A model generated the notes under the pieces. That model had not been told where the DNA came from and searched no databases. It saw only the letters and a program-made list of their open reading frames with translations. Both the position numbers and the translations under genes were made by a program. DNA of 64,000 nucleotides from JAOTVV01 sp039591075 (lineage in GTDB: Bacteria; Gemmatimonadota; Gemmatimonadetes; Gemmatimonadales; GWC2-71-9), in NCBI GenBank assembly GCA_039591075.1, contig JBDHEI010000012.1, positions 1 to 64,000 of the forward strand, given 5' to 3'. Below, piece after piece: positions 16,449-22,933 of the stretch. Each line of letters opens with the position of its first letter. Positions within the stretch are counted from its first letter, which is position 1.

Positions 16449-17518
16449 GAGCCGATGTACTCGCGCCGCATGCGAACACCGAAACGGATCAGCGACTCGT
16501 AGCTGATGGTCTCGCTCCAGCCGGCGAACTCGTCGATGGAGATCGTAGCTTCCCCTTCGCGCCCGACGATCGTCGCGAGATCGCCGATTTGCGCGCCCCC
16601 GCCGTCGGGGCCGAGATCCACCATGACGAAATCCATGGTGACCCGCCCGACAATCGGACGGCGCGCTCCACCGATGAGCACGTGGGCTTTCCGTTCCACG
16701 AGCCGCGGGACGCCGTCAGCGTACCCGATCCCCAGCGTGCCAATCACAGTCTCCTTCGGCGCTGTCCACGTTCCCCCGTAACTCAGCGTCTCCCCTGCGC
16801 GCACACGGCGCAGACTCACCACGGGGGCCCGCACCGAGAGCACGGGCTGCGGCTGAGGCAGGTCTGGCGCATGCTGGCCGCCGTACAGGAAGATGCCGGG
16901 GCGCACGAGGTCCAATCGCTCCCGAAGGCGCCACGCACCAGCACTGTTTGCCGCGTGCAGGAGCCGGGGCCGCCGCGGCAGCCGGTCGACGACCGCACGG
17001 AATCGCCCCCACTGACGCTCGACGGACTCCACGTCCACATCTGCCGCGTAGAAATGGGTAAACGCTCCTTCCAACTGCGGCGAGTCCCAGGCTTCGAGCC
17101 GCTCGTCGTCCCAGCGCACGCCGCAGCGACCCATCCCCGTGTCGATCTCCAGATGAAACGGCAGGTCCCACCCCGTGGCAGTGCGGGGGTGATCGAGGAC
17201 CGCCCGGAGGTCATGGTCGTGGTAGGCAGCGCGATGCTCGGTGCGGGCCGGGGTGAACACGAGAATCGGGCGCCCAACGCCGGCCTCACGCAGCGCCACC
17301 CCTTCGTCGACAGTCGCCACTGCAAAGCCCCACGGATCCAACGACTCCAGGGCCCTGGTGACGGGAATGGCGCCCAGTCCGTAGGCGTCGGCTTTGACGA
17401 CGGGAAGGAGGGCGGCTCCGCCGGCGGCGTCCCGAACCGCCCTGGCGTTGGCGAGGAGATTCGCGAGATCAACCGCGACCCAACCGCGATTGCTGAATGC
17501 ACTCGTTGACACGGTCAC
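16445..17518 (-). CDS. alr: Alanine racemase
   Basis: PLP enzyme making D-alanine for peptidoglycan. The 357 residues include the PLP-lysine motif PVVKADAYGLG (Lys42), AVATVDEGVALREAG, the HLEIDTGMGRCGVR motif, and the catalytic-Tyr loop ETLSYGGTWTAP in the C-terminal beta domain. The listed start is a GTG at 17518; a second GTG at 17512 is also possible. A strong promoter ends 12 bases upstream. The gene begins the alr-deoB-cdd run and is divergent from mazG across 26 bases. Confidence 0.95.
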   Translation of the reverse strand: MTVSTSAFSNRGWVAVDLANLLANARAVRDAAGGAALLPVVKADAYGLGAIPVTRALESLDPWGFAVATVDEGVALREAGVGRPILVFTPARTEHRAAYHDHDLRAVLDHPRTATGWDLPFHLEIDTGMGRCGVRWDDERLEAWDSPQLEGAFTHFYAADVDVESVERQWGRFRAVVDRLPRRPRLLHAANSAGAWRLRERLDLVRPGIFLYGGQHAPDLPQPQPVLSVRAPVVSLRRVRAGETLSYGGTWTAPKETVIGTLGIGYADGVPRLVERKAHVLIGGARRPIVGRVTMDFVMVDLGPDGGGAQIGDLATIVGREGEATISIDEFAGWSETISYESLIRFGVRMRREYIGS

Positions 17519-17535
17519 GAACGGACGCGTATTGT
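17506..17535 (+). promoter_or_regulatory. Promoter of mazG, overlapping the alr promoter
   Basis: Plus strand: perfect TTGACA -35 (17506-17511) within the first codons of alr, an 18-base spacer and TATTGT -10 (17530-17535, 4 of 6). The mazG ATG starts 9 bases after the -10 box, predicting an almost leaderless mRNA. The 7-mer TATTGTA serves as -10 in both directions. Confidence 0.55.
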
Positions 17536-17559
17536 ACCGGCCCTATGACGCAAATGCAA
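17531..17559 (-). promoter_or_regulatory. Promoter of alr, sharing its -10 region with the divergent mazG promoter
   Basis: Minus strand: TTGCAT -35 (17559-17554), 17-base spacer, TACAAT -10 (17536-17531, 5 of 6 match). The alr start codon is 12 bases beyond the -10 box, so the leader should be only about 5-6 bases and no Shine-Dalgarno site is possible. The -35 box lies inside the mazG coding sequence. Confidence 0.6.
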
Positions 17560-18336
17560 GAACCATCGACGCTTGGGCGCATTGTGGATCTCGTGCGCGA
17601 CCTCCGCCGCCGCTGCCCTTGGGACGCGGCACAGACCCCGGCCACCCTGCGGCCGTACTTCGTCGAAGAAGCCATGGAGCTCGACCACGCCATCGGCGTC
17701 GGCGACCCGGACGGCGTCCGGGAAGAGTTAGGCGACGTGCTGCTTCACGTCGCGTTTCAGATCGTGCTCGCCGAGGAGGAGGGCCGGTTTGGCGCCGAAG
17801 ATCTGACGCGTTCGGTCGAAGGGAAGATGTGGCGACGCCATCCCCATCTGTTCTCTGAGACAGGAACACCCTCGCCTGGTGACGCTCACCGCCCCAGCTG
17901 GGAGCATGCCAAGCGCGGCGAGGCGGCAGGTGGTGGCGCGAGCCTGTTGGACGGCATCCCGCCGGGGCTCCCTGCCCTCTTGGCCGCCTATCGCCTCCAG
18001 GAACGGGCGGCGGGCGTGGGCTTCGACTGGCCCGACGCCACAGGCCCGTTTGTGAAGGTGCAGGAGGAGACACGGGAGCTGGAATCGGAGCTCGAGGACG
18101 GGGGCGACCCTGACCGGGTCGTCGACGAGATCGGCGACCTGTTGTTCGCCGTCGTCAACCTCGCGCGAAAGCTGGGGTGCGATCCCCGCGCCGCGCTCGA
18201 GCACGCGAACGTCAAGTTCACCGACCGGTTCCGGAGGATCGAGACCGTCGCCGCCGAGCGTGGGATCGACTTTCACACGGCAGGACTCGAGATGCTGGAT
18301 ACGCTGTGGGACGAAGTGAAGAGCGACGTTGAATGA
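17545..18336 (+). CDS. mazG: Nucleoside triphosphate pyrophosphohydrolase MazG
   Basis: House-cleaning enzyme hydrolysing (d)NTPs to monophosphate and pyrophosphate. The 263 residues form two tandem MazG domains as in the E. coli protein: the first with CPWDAAQT, EEAMEL and EELGDVLLHVAFQ, the second with VQEETRELESEL and DEIGDLLFAVVNLARKLG. The ATG at 17545 is chosen because it lies just after a clear promoter; an in-frame start at 17497 would lie upstream of that promoter. It is convergent with asnS, the two stops lying 6 bases apart with no obvious terminator between them. Confidence 0.95.
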   Translation: MTQMQEPSTLGRIVDLVRDLRRRCPWDAAQTPATLRPYFVEEAMELDHAIGVGDPDGVREELGDVLLHVAFQIVLAEEEGRFGAEDLTRSVEGKMWRRHPHLFSETGTPSPGDAHRPSWEHAKRGEAAGGGASLLDGIPPGLPALLAAYRLQERAAGVGFDWPDATGPFVKVQEETRELESELEDGGDPDRVVDEIGDLLFAVVNLARKLGCDPRAALEHANVKFTDRFRRIETVAAERGIDFHTAGLEMLDTLWDEVKSDVE

Positions 18337-18342
18337 CGCGTG

Positions 18343-19641
18343 CTACGGATACAGCTTGGTCATCATCCTCGGGAACGCAATCGCCTCTCGGATGTGGGGC
18401 ATGCCACAGATCCACGCCACCGTCCGTTCCACGCCGAGGCCAAACCCGGAGTGCACAAACGTGCCGTATTTCCTAAGATCCAGGTACCACGCATAGTTCT
18501 CTTCCGGCAGCCGGAGCTCGCGGATGCGGGCGAGCAACTTGTCGTGATCGTCCTCCCGCTGGCTCCCTCCGATGATCTCCCCGTACCCCTCGGGGGCAAG
18601 GCAATCGTTGTTGCGAACCGTTCGGGGATCCGCGGGGTTCTCTTTCATGTAGAACGCCCTGACGGCCTTGGGATAGTCATAGACGAACACGGGACGATCG
18701 TACTGGCTGGCCAACGTGGTTTCTTCGTCCGCACCGAGATCCGCTCCCCACTCGATGTCGGATCCGAGAGATCGCAGCGTCCCGATGGCTTCAGTATACG
18801 AGACGCGGTGAAACGGCGGCGCCACGCGCTCGAGCGGCGCGGTATCGCGTTCCAGCTCCAGCAGATCCTGCGCGCGGCGCTCGAGGCATCGGCCGACGAT
18901 GGAGGAGACGAACTCCTCCTGCAAACGCATGTTGTCGTCGGAGTCGTACCAGGCCATCTCGGGTTCGACCATCCAGAACTCGGTCAGATGCCGCCGGGTC
19001 TTGGATTTCTCGGCGCGAAAGGTCGGGCCGAAGCAGTACACGCGGCCGAGTGCCGCGGCGGCGGCCTCGAGATAGAGCTGTCCGGTCTGGGCCAGATAGG
19101 CAGTGCCGAGATCGAAGTACGGGGTCTCGAACAGCGTGCCGGCGGATTCGCCGATCGATCCCGTCAGGATCGGCGTATCGACGAGCACGAAGTTTCGCTC
19201 GTAGAAGAAGTCACGAATGGCCTGGACGACCTCGTGGCGTATCCGCATGATTGCAGCTTGGCGGCGACTGCGCAGCCAGAGGTGGCGATGTTCGAAGAGA
19301 AAGGCGGTTCCGTGCTCTTTTGGCGTGATCGGGAAGTCGACGGCTTCGCCCAGGATCTCCACGGCGGACACGCTAAGCTCCGCGCCGCCGGGGGACCTGG
19401 CGTCTTCCCGGACGATGCCCGTGACCGCCACGGCCGTCTCCTGGGGCGCCCGCCGAAACCGTTCCCACGTTTCGGGATCGGTCTCTTTCTTCCCAAGCAC
19501 GCACTGGAGATAGCCGGTACCGTCGCGGAGCACCATAAACGCGATCTTGCCACTCGATCGGGTCGTCACCACCCAACCGCGCACGGTCGCTTCCGTGCCG
19601 ATCCGCTCCGGGAGATCCGCGACGTAGGTCTGCGGCAGCAT
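18343..19641 (-). CDS. asnS: Asparaginyl-tRNA synthetase
   Basis: Class IIb synthetase charging tRNA-Asn. The 432 residues have an N-terminal OB-fold anticodon domain (VRGWVVTTRSSGKIAFMVLRDGTG) and a catalytic domain with motif 2 (FGPTFRAEKSKTRRHLTEFWMVEPEMAW) and motif 3 (GFGLGVERTVAWICG). The short insert pattern and FRAEKSKTRRHLTEFW favour AsnRS over AspRS. The ATG at 19641 is preceded by a consensus-like promoter whose -10 box ends 9 bases upstream, so the message is probably near-leaderless. It is convergent with mazG and divergent from the beta-propeller gene. Confidence 0.95.
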   Translation of the reverse strand: MLPQTYVADLPERIGTEATVRGWVVTTRSSGKIAFMVLRDGTGYLQCVLGKKETDPETWERFRRAPQETAVAVTGIVREDARSPGGAELSVSAVEILGEAVDFPITPKEHGTAFLFEHRHLWLRSRRQAAIMRIRHEVVQAIRDFFYERNFVLVDTPILTGSIGESAGTLFETPYFDLGTAYLAQTGQLYLEAAAAALGRVYCFGPTFRAEKSKTRRHLTEFWMVEPEMAWYDSDDNMRLQEEFVSSIVGRCLERRAQDLLELERDTAPLERVAPPFHRVSYTEAIGTLRSLGSDIEWGADLGADEETTLASQYDRPVFVYDYPKAVRAFYMKENPADPRTVRNNDCLAPEGYGEIIGGSQREDDHDKLLARIRELRLPEENYAWYLDLRKYGTFVHSGFGLGVERTVAWICGMPHIREAIAFPRMMTKLYP

Positions 19642-19650
19642 AGGGCGGGT

Positions 19651-19679
19651 ATCCTAGCCCTCGCCGTGATCGGTGTCAA
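19651..19679 (-). promoter_or_regulatory. Promoter of asnS
   Basis: Minus strand: perfect TTGACA -35 (19679-19674), 17-base spacer, TAGGAT -10 (19656-19651, 4 of 6), with the asnS ATG 9 bases further. On the plus strand the same 7-mer reads TATCCTA and could act as a -10 for the divergent gene, but no good plus-strand -35 is visible. Confidence 0.6.
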
Positions 19680-20775
19680 CGCGATTGCGTGCGTTCCCCG
19701 CCTGGCCGAAGCACCAGTGGGGGAGCGAGCCACGTGGGCCACACACGGGGGCGACCTCGCGCACGCCCGGTCGGCGGAGGAGACGCTTTCGACCGATCTG
19801 GAGCCAGCCTGGACATGGGACGCCGGCCGGGCCGCCGCGGGCCCCATCGCGATCGGCGACTCCGTAGTGGTTGCCGTCTCGACCGACCGGCGGATCGTCG
19901 TGCTTCGTCGTGATTCCGGCCAGCTCATCTGGCGAGCCCGCCTCAAGGGACCGGGTGCGTCGGGCCCGCTTTTCGACGATGAGACCGTGTATGCCGCGAG
20001 CGGCGATCGGCGTGGCGCGGTCCACGCCTACGGTCTCCTGACCGGCAAGATGCGCTGGAGTCGCGCGGTGGGACCCGTGGTCGGGCCGCTCGCACTCGGC
20101 GATGCCACAGTCTACGCGGCAACCACCGCCGGCTCAGTCGTCGCGCTGGATGCGGAGCGGGGTCACGTTCGCTGGCAACGGAGCTTCGCCGGCCCGCTCC
20201 GCTCCGGCGTGACGCACGTCGGTGTCCATCTGCTCGTCGCGAGCGACGACTCGTTGTACCTCGTCAGCAGTGACGACGGCCATATCGTTGCGAGCACCGC
20301 AGCCGACGGAGCCCCGTACCGCCCACCGGCCATCGCCGGTACGCTGCTCGTCGCGGCATCGCCGGACGGGATCGTGTCGGGATACGCGTTGCGGTCACTC
20401 GAGCGTCGATGGAGTGTTGACGTGGAAGCTCCGGTGTTCGGCAGCCCGGCCATCGCCCGCGACACGGCTTTCGTCGTGACCCTCGACGGGCGCCTGTGGC
20501 GCATCCCGCTCAAGGCCCCGGCGTGGACCCGCATTATCGACCTGGGGTTTACGGTCCGCGCAGGGCCGACACCCCTGCGGGACGGGGTCCTGATCGGCAC
20601 GGTCGCGGGTGACATCGTGTTTCTTCAAGGCGAGGGCGTCGAGCCGGCATGGCGGACCGCCGTCGATGGTCCCATCGAGGTCGCGCCGGTGGTCGATCGT
20701 GGCACGCTCTTCGTCATCGACGGACGCGGAACGATTCGTTTGTGGCGATCGGCCACCGAGTCCAGGGAACCCTGA
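19666..20775 (+). CDS. PQQ-like beta-propeller protein, probable lipoprotein
   Basis: A secreted seven- or eight-bladed propeller of PQQ/BamB-like repeats: recurring blades such as GPIAIGDSVVVAVSTDRRIVVL, GPLALGDATVYAATTAGSVVAL and GTLFVIDGRGTIRLW. The GTG at 19666 yields 369 residues but leaves only 8 residues before Cys9 (AIAC). If translation instead begins at the CTG at 19630, the product has a full lipoprotein signal (R/H n-region, hydrophobic AGILALAVIGVNA, then AIAC), so the true start is unsettled. Similar to BamB in fold, but the usual BamB neighbour (der/engA) is absent, so barrel-assembly function is only a possibility. It heads a plus-strand run with the next two genes. Confidence 0.8.
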   Translation: MIGVNAIACVPRLAEAPVGERATWATHGGDLAHARSAEETLSTDLEPAWTWDAGRAAAGPIAIGDSVVVAVSTDRRIVVLRRDSGQLIWRARLKGPGASGPLFDDETVYAASGDRRGAVHAYGLLTGKMRWSRAVGPVVGPLALGDATVYAATTAGSVVALDAERGHVRWQRSFAGPLRSGVTHVGVHLLVASDDSLYLVSSDDGHIVASTAADGAPYRPPAIAGTLLVAASPDGIVSGYALRSLERRWSVDVEAPVFGSPAIARDTAFVVTLDGRLWRIPLKAPAWTRIIDLGFTVRAGPTPLRDGVLIGTVAGDIVFLQGEGVEPAWRTAVDGPIEVAPVVDRGTLFVIDGRGTIRLWRSATESREP

Positions 20776-20802
20776 CGGGTGCGGAGCGTAAGGGACTGTA
20801 GG

Positions 20803-21318
20803 ATGACGATGGTACGGTCACTTGCGTGGAGCGTCTGGTGGTTGGCGCTCCTGTGGCTCGGGAGCATGGGAACCGCTCGGGCTCAGGATACGCTCGTGAC
20901 GACCCGGACACCGTGGATCGTCACGGTGTCCCACTGGGGACGATGGCCGGCCCTCGCGGCGTCGGCAGGGCTCGTGACGTTTGCCGCCCTTCGGCAGCAC
21001 GATGCGCGTGAGAGTCTCGATCAGCTCGAGGGCTACTGCCGGGCCGACCCGGCCCGGTGCCTCTTGGTTCCGGGACCCAGCGGGCTGGGAGAGATGTACG
21101 CCGATCCTGAGGCGGAGTCGCTGTTTCAGGCTCACGCGCGCTCCGAGCGCCGAGCACGAGGATTCTTGCTGGGTGGCCAGCTCTCGCTTTTGGCAGCCGG
21201 TACGATGTTCCTGATTGATATCGTCCACGACGGCGACGACCCCGCGCAGACGATTCCGTTCACCCCGCTCGAGGTGTACGCGACCAAAACACGACTGGGA
21301 TTCAGCGTACGGTTTTGA
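20803..21318 (+). CDS. Small exported/membrane protein of unknown function
   Basis: A 171-residue protein that I do not recognise. It starts with a signal peptide (hydrophobic SLAWSVWWLALLWLGSMGTA, cleavage after ARA, then QDT), followed by a hydrophobic stretch around ALAASAGLVTFAAL and another near LLGGQLSLLAAGTMFLIDIV, and ends in a strand-like TRLGFSVRF. Two Cys (CRADPARC) could form a disulfide. The ATG at 20803 has an AAGGG site 8 bases upstream; a second ATG lies 6 bases later. It follows the propeller gene by 27 bases and precedes phhB, so it is probably cotranscribed with both. Confidence 0.7.
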   Translation: MTMVRSLAWSVWWLALLWLGSMGTARAQDTLVTTRTPWIVTVSHWGRWPALAASAGLVTFAALRQHDARESLDQLEGYCRADPARCLLVPGPSGLGEMYADPEAESLFQAHARSERRARGFLLGGQLSLLAAGTMFLIDIVHDGDDPAQTIPFTPLEVYATKTRLGFSVRF

Positions 21319-21361
21319 GGCTCCGGCCGGCTGTCACGCGATCCACATGGGAGGAGTTGTC

Positions 21362-21703
21362 ATGGCAAGCGAATTGGCTGCACAGCAGTGCGTTCCCTGT
21401 CGCGGCGGCGTGCCCCCGCTCACCGGGAACCAGATCCGGACGCTGCTGGCCAAACTCGGCGGCGAGTGGTCGGTATTGGACGAGCACCATTTGACGAAGA
21501 CCTACAGTTTCGACGACTTCGCCCAGGCGCTCGACTTCACCAACCGCGTCGGGGCGATCGCCGAAGAGCAAGGCCATCACCCCGACATCCTCCTCAGTTG
21601 GGGCAAGGTGGGCCTCCAGATCTGGACGCATAAGATCGACGGCCTCACCGAGAGCGACTTCGTCCTCGCTGCCAAAGCGGACCAGGCCTTCGAAGCGCGC
21701 TAG
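21362..21703 (+). CDS. Pterin-4a-carbinolamine dehydratase (4a-hydroxytetrahydrobiopterin dehydratase)
   Basis: Small (113-residue) pterin dehydratase regenerating tetrahydropterin cofactor; in bacteria it may also act outside aromatic hydroxylation. Family motifs are clear: LTKTYSFDDFAQALDFTNRVG, then the catalytic EEQGHHPDILLSWGKV and IWTHKIDGLTESDF. The ATG at 21362 is fixed by a GGGAGGAG ribosome-binding site 5 bases upstream. The N-terminal CVPCRGG segment is common in these proteins. Its TAG stop shares the palindrome CTAG with the stop of the convergent arsM gene. No phenylalanine hydroxylase is in the window. Confidence 0.93.
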   Translation: MASELAAQQCVPCRGGVPPLTGNQIRTLLAKLGGEWSVLDEHHLTKTYSFDDFAQALDFTNRVGAIAEEQGHHPDILLSWGKVGLQIWTHKIDGLTESDFVLAAKADQAFEAR

Positions 21704-22458
21704 CCACGCGGCTTCTCGGCGCGAACGAAGGCGCTCCGGAACGCTCCCACCCCCGGGACGTCGAACGCGCGGGTCTCCTCGATCGCGATCTCGATGAAGC
21801 CCACGGCCCGCAGCTTGTCACGGTAGGCTGTTTCGGTAAGCGCGCCCGCCACGCATCCGGACCAGAGCGCGAGATCAGCGCGGGCTTCAGGTGTGATGGC
21901 AGCCGTCGCGACGATGTCGCTGATCGCCAGTCGTCCGCCGGGCCGGAGCACCCGACATACCTCCTGGAACACACGATCCTTGTCCGCCGACAGATTGACC
22001 ACGCAGTTCGAGATCACGACATCGACTGATACGTCGGGCAGAGGGATGTCCTCAATCTCACCTTTCAAGAACTCGACGTTCTCGATACCGGCCTCCCGCT
22101 GGTTCGTGACGGCCAGCTCCAGCATCTCGTCGGTCATGTCGAGGCCGTAGGCCTTGCCCGTCGGCCCGACACGCCTCGCTGACAGCAACACGTCGATCCC
22201 ACCGCCCGATCCCAGATCGAGGACCGTCTCGCCGGGCGACAACTCGGCGAGCGCCGTCGGGTTGCCGCAGCCGAGGGACGCCTCGACCGCTCCACGTGGC
22301 AGGTCGGTCACGTCCGCGGCCTCGTAGATCCGCCGGCTCACCGAATCGGCGCACGGATCGGGACCACAGCACCCGGATCCTCCACCCATCACCTTGAGCG
22401 CGGCCGCCGCGTAGTGGTCGCGCACCGCGCTCTTCACATCCTTCGTCCGCTTTGCCAT
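21700..22458 (-). CDS. arsM: Arsenite S-adenosylmethionine methyltransferase ArsM
   Basis: Cytosolic SAM methyltransferase that methylates As(III) to volatile or less toxic forms. The 252 residues contain the SAM site VLDLGSGGGIDVLLSA and the conserved Cys sites of ArsM: GCCGPDPC near residue 29, LGCGNP (about 63) and SGCVAGAL (about 196). The ATG at 22458 starts MAKRTKDVK after an AAAGGG site; upstream ATGs at 22479 and 22515 would lie in or before the operator. It is downstream of arsR, and a copy of the arsR operator-like site sits between them, so arsenic-responsive control is likely. Confidence 0.92.
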   Translation of the reverse strand: MAKRTKDVKSAVRDHYAAAALKVMGGGSGCCGPDPCADSVSRRIYEAADVTDLPRGAVEASLGCGNPTALAELSPGETVLDLGSGGGIDVLLSARRVGPTGKAYGLDMTDEMLELAVTNQREAGIENVEFLKGEIEDIPLPDVSVDVVISNCVVNLSADKDRVFQEVCRVLRPGGRLAISDIVATAAITPEARADLALWSGCVAGALTETAYRDKLRAVGFIEIAIEETRAFDVPGVGAFRSAFVRAEKPRG

Positions 22459-22477
22459 GACAGGTTCACCCTTTCTC

Positions 22478-22497
22478 ATCAATACTCGTTGATATAT
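22478..22497 (-). promoter_or_regulatory. Operator-like site upstream of arsM
   Basis: Minus-strand ATATATCAACGAGTATTGAT matches the site before arsR at 18 of 20 positions. It contains the dyad ATCAA-N6-TTGAT. A TTGACC element lies just upstream, so the site may sit inside a promoter spacer. ArsR binding is inferred, not shown. Confidence 0.55.
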
Positions 22498-22515
22498 CGG
22501 GTCAAAAAAAACCAT

Positions 22516-22842
22516 CTACCCGCAGCATACCTCGAGACTGTTCCCCGCTTCCCGTTGCGCGCGTGCGAGCCCGGACAGCGCGGCCGCGGTCTTCTCCAGC
22601 GCGTCGGCGTCGAGAGAGTAGAACATCCAACGGCCCCTTTTTTCCGCGCGAACCAGACCGGCCTCCCTGAGCGTCTTCAGGTGATGCGACAGGAGCGGCT
22701 GGGCTACGTCCAGCTGATCAACCAGCTCGCAGACGCACGTCTCCATGCCGACGAGCACTTCCAAGATGCGGAACCGCGTGTCGTCAGACAGGGCCCGGCA
22801 GCAGGCTACCGACAGGTCGCGGTGGGTGGTGGCAGTGGTCAT
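22516..22842 (-). CDS. arsR: ArsR-family metalloregulator
   Basis: A 108-residue winged-helix repressor expected to release DNA on binding As(III)/Sb(III). The metal site is the ETCVCEL motif (Cys36, Cys38) at the start of the recognition region, as in classical ArsR; extra cysteines occur at 14-15 and 106-107 and could provide a third ligand. The DNA-recognition helix is QPLLSHHLKTLREAGLV. The ATG at 22842 lies only 6 bases after a -10 box, suggesting a leaderless message and autoregulation through an operator that covers the promoter. It precedes arsM by 57 bases. Confidence 0.93.
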   Translation of the reverse strand: MTTATTHRDLSVACCRALSDDTRFRILEVLVGMETCVCELVDQLDVAQPLLSHHLKTLREAGLVRAEKRGRWMFYSLDADALEKTAAALSGLARAQREAGNSLEVCCG

Positions 22843-22848
22843 GAGGCT

Positions 22849-22876
22849 AATATATCAACAAGTATTAATATATCAA
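22849..22876 (-). promoter_or_regulatory. arsR promoter with overlapping operator
   Basis: Minus strand: TTGATA -35 (22876-22871), 16-base spacer, TATATT -10 (22854-22849). The operator-like 20-mer (plus-strand 22850-22869) covers the spacer and -10. ATATATCAA occurs twice as a direct repeat (22850-22858 and 22868-22876). This AT-rich island stands out from the GC-rich surroundings. Confidence 0.6.
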
Positions 22877-22933
22877 GCGCCCGGCGCCCTTGACCGAAGA
22901 AACACCGTAGATTGGTCTCGGACGGTCGATGCG

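Noticed and set aside
18340..19665. Long plus-strand open frame running through asnS into the beta-propeller gene (811 codons in total)
   Set aside because: The first 440 codons are antisense to asnS, which is clearly the real gene; the frame is open only because of high GC. Only the part after about 19630-19666 shows propeller repeats.
22500..22530. T-run of eight with flanking CGGGT/ACCCG after arsR as an intrinsic terminator
   Set aside because: The T-run lies in the loop rather than after the stem, and the stem is only 5 base pairs; arsM probably remains downstream of arsR read-through or has its own promoter.
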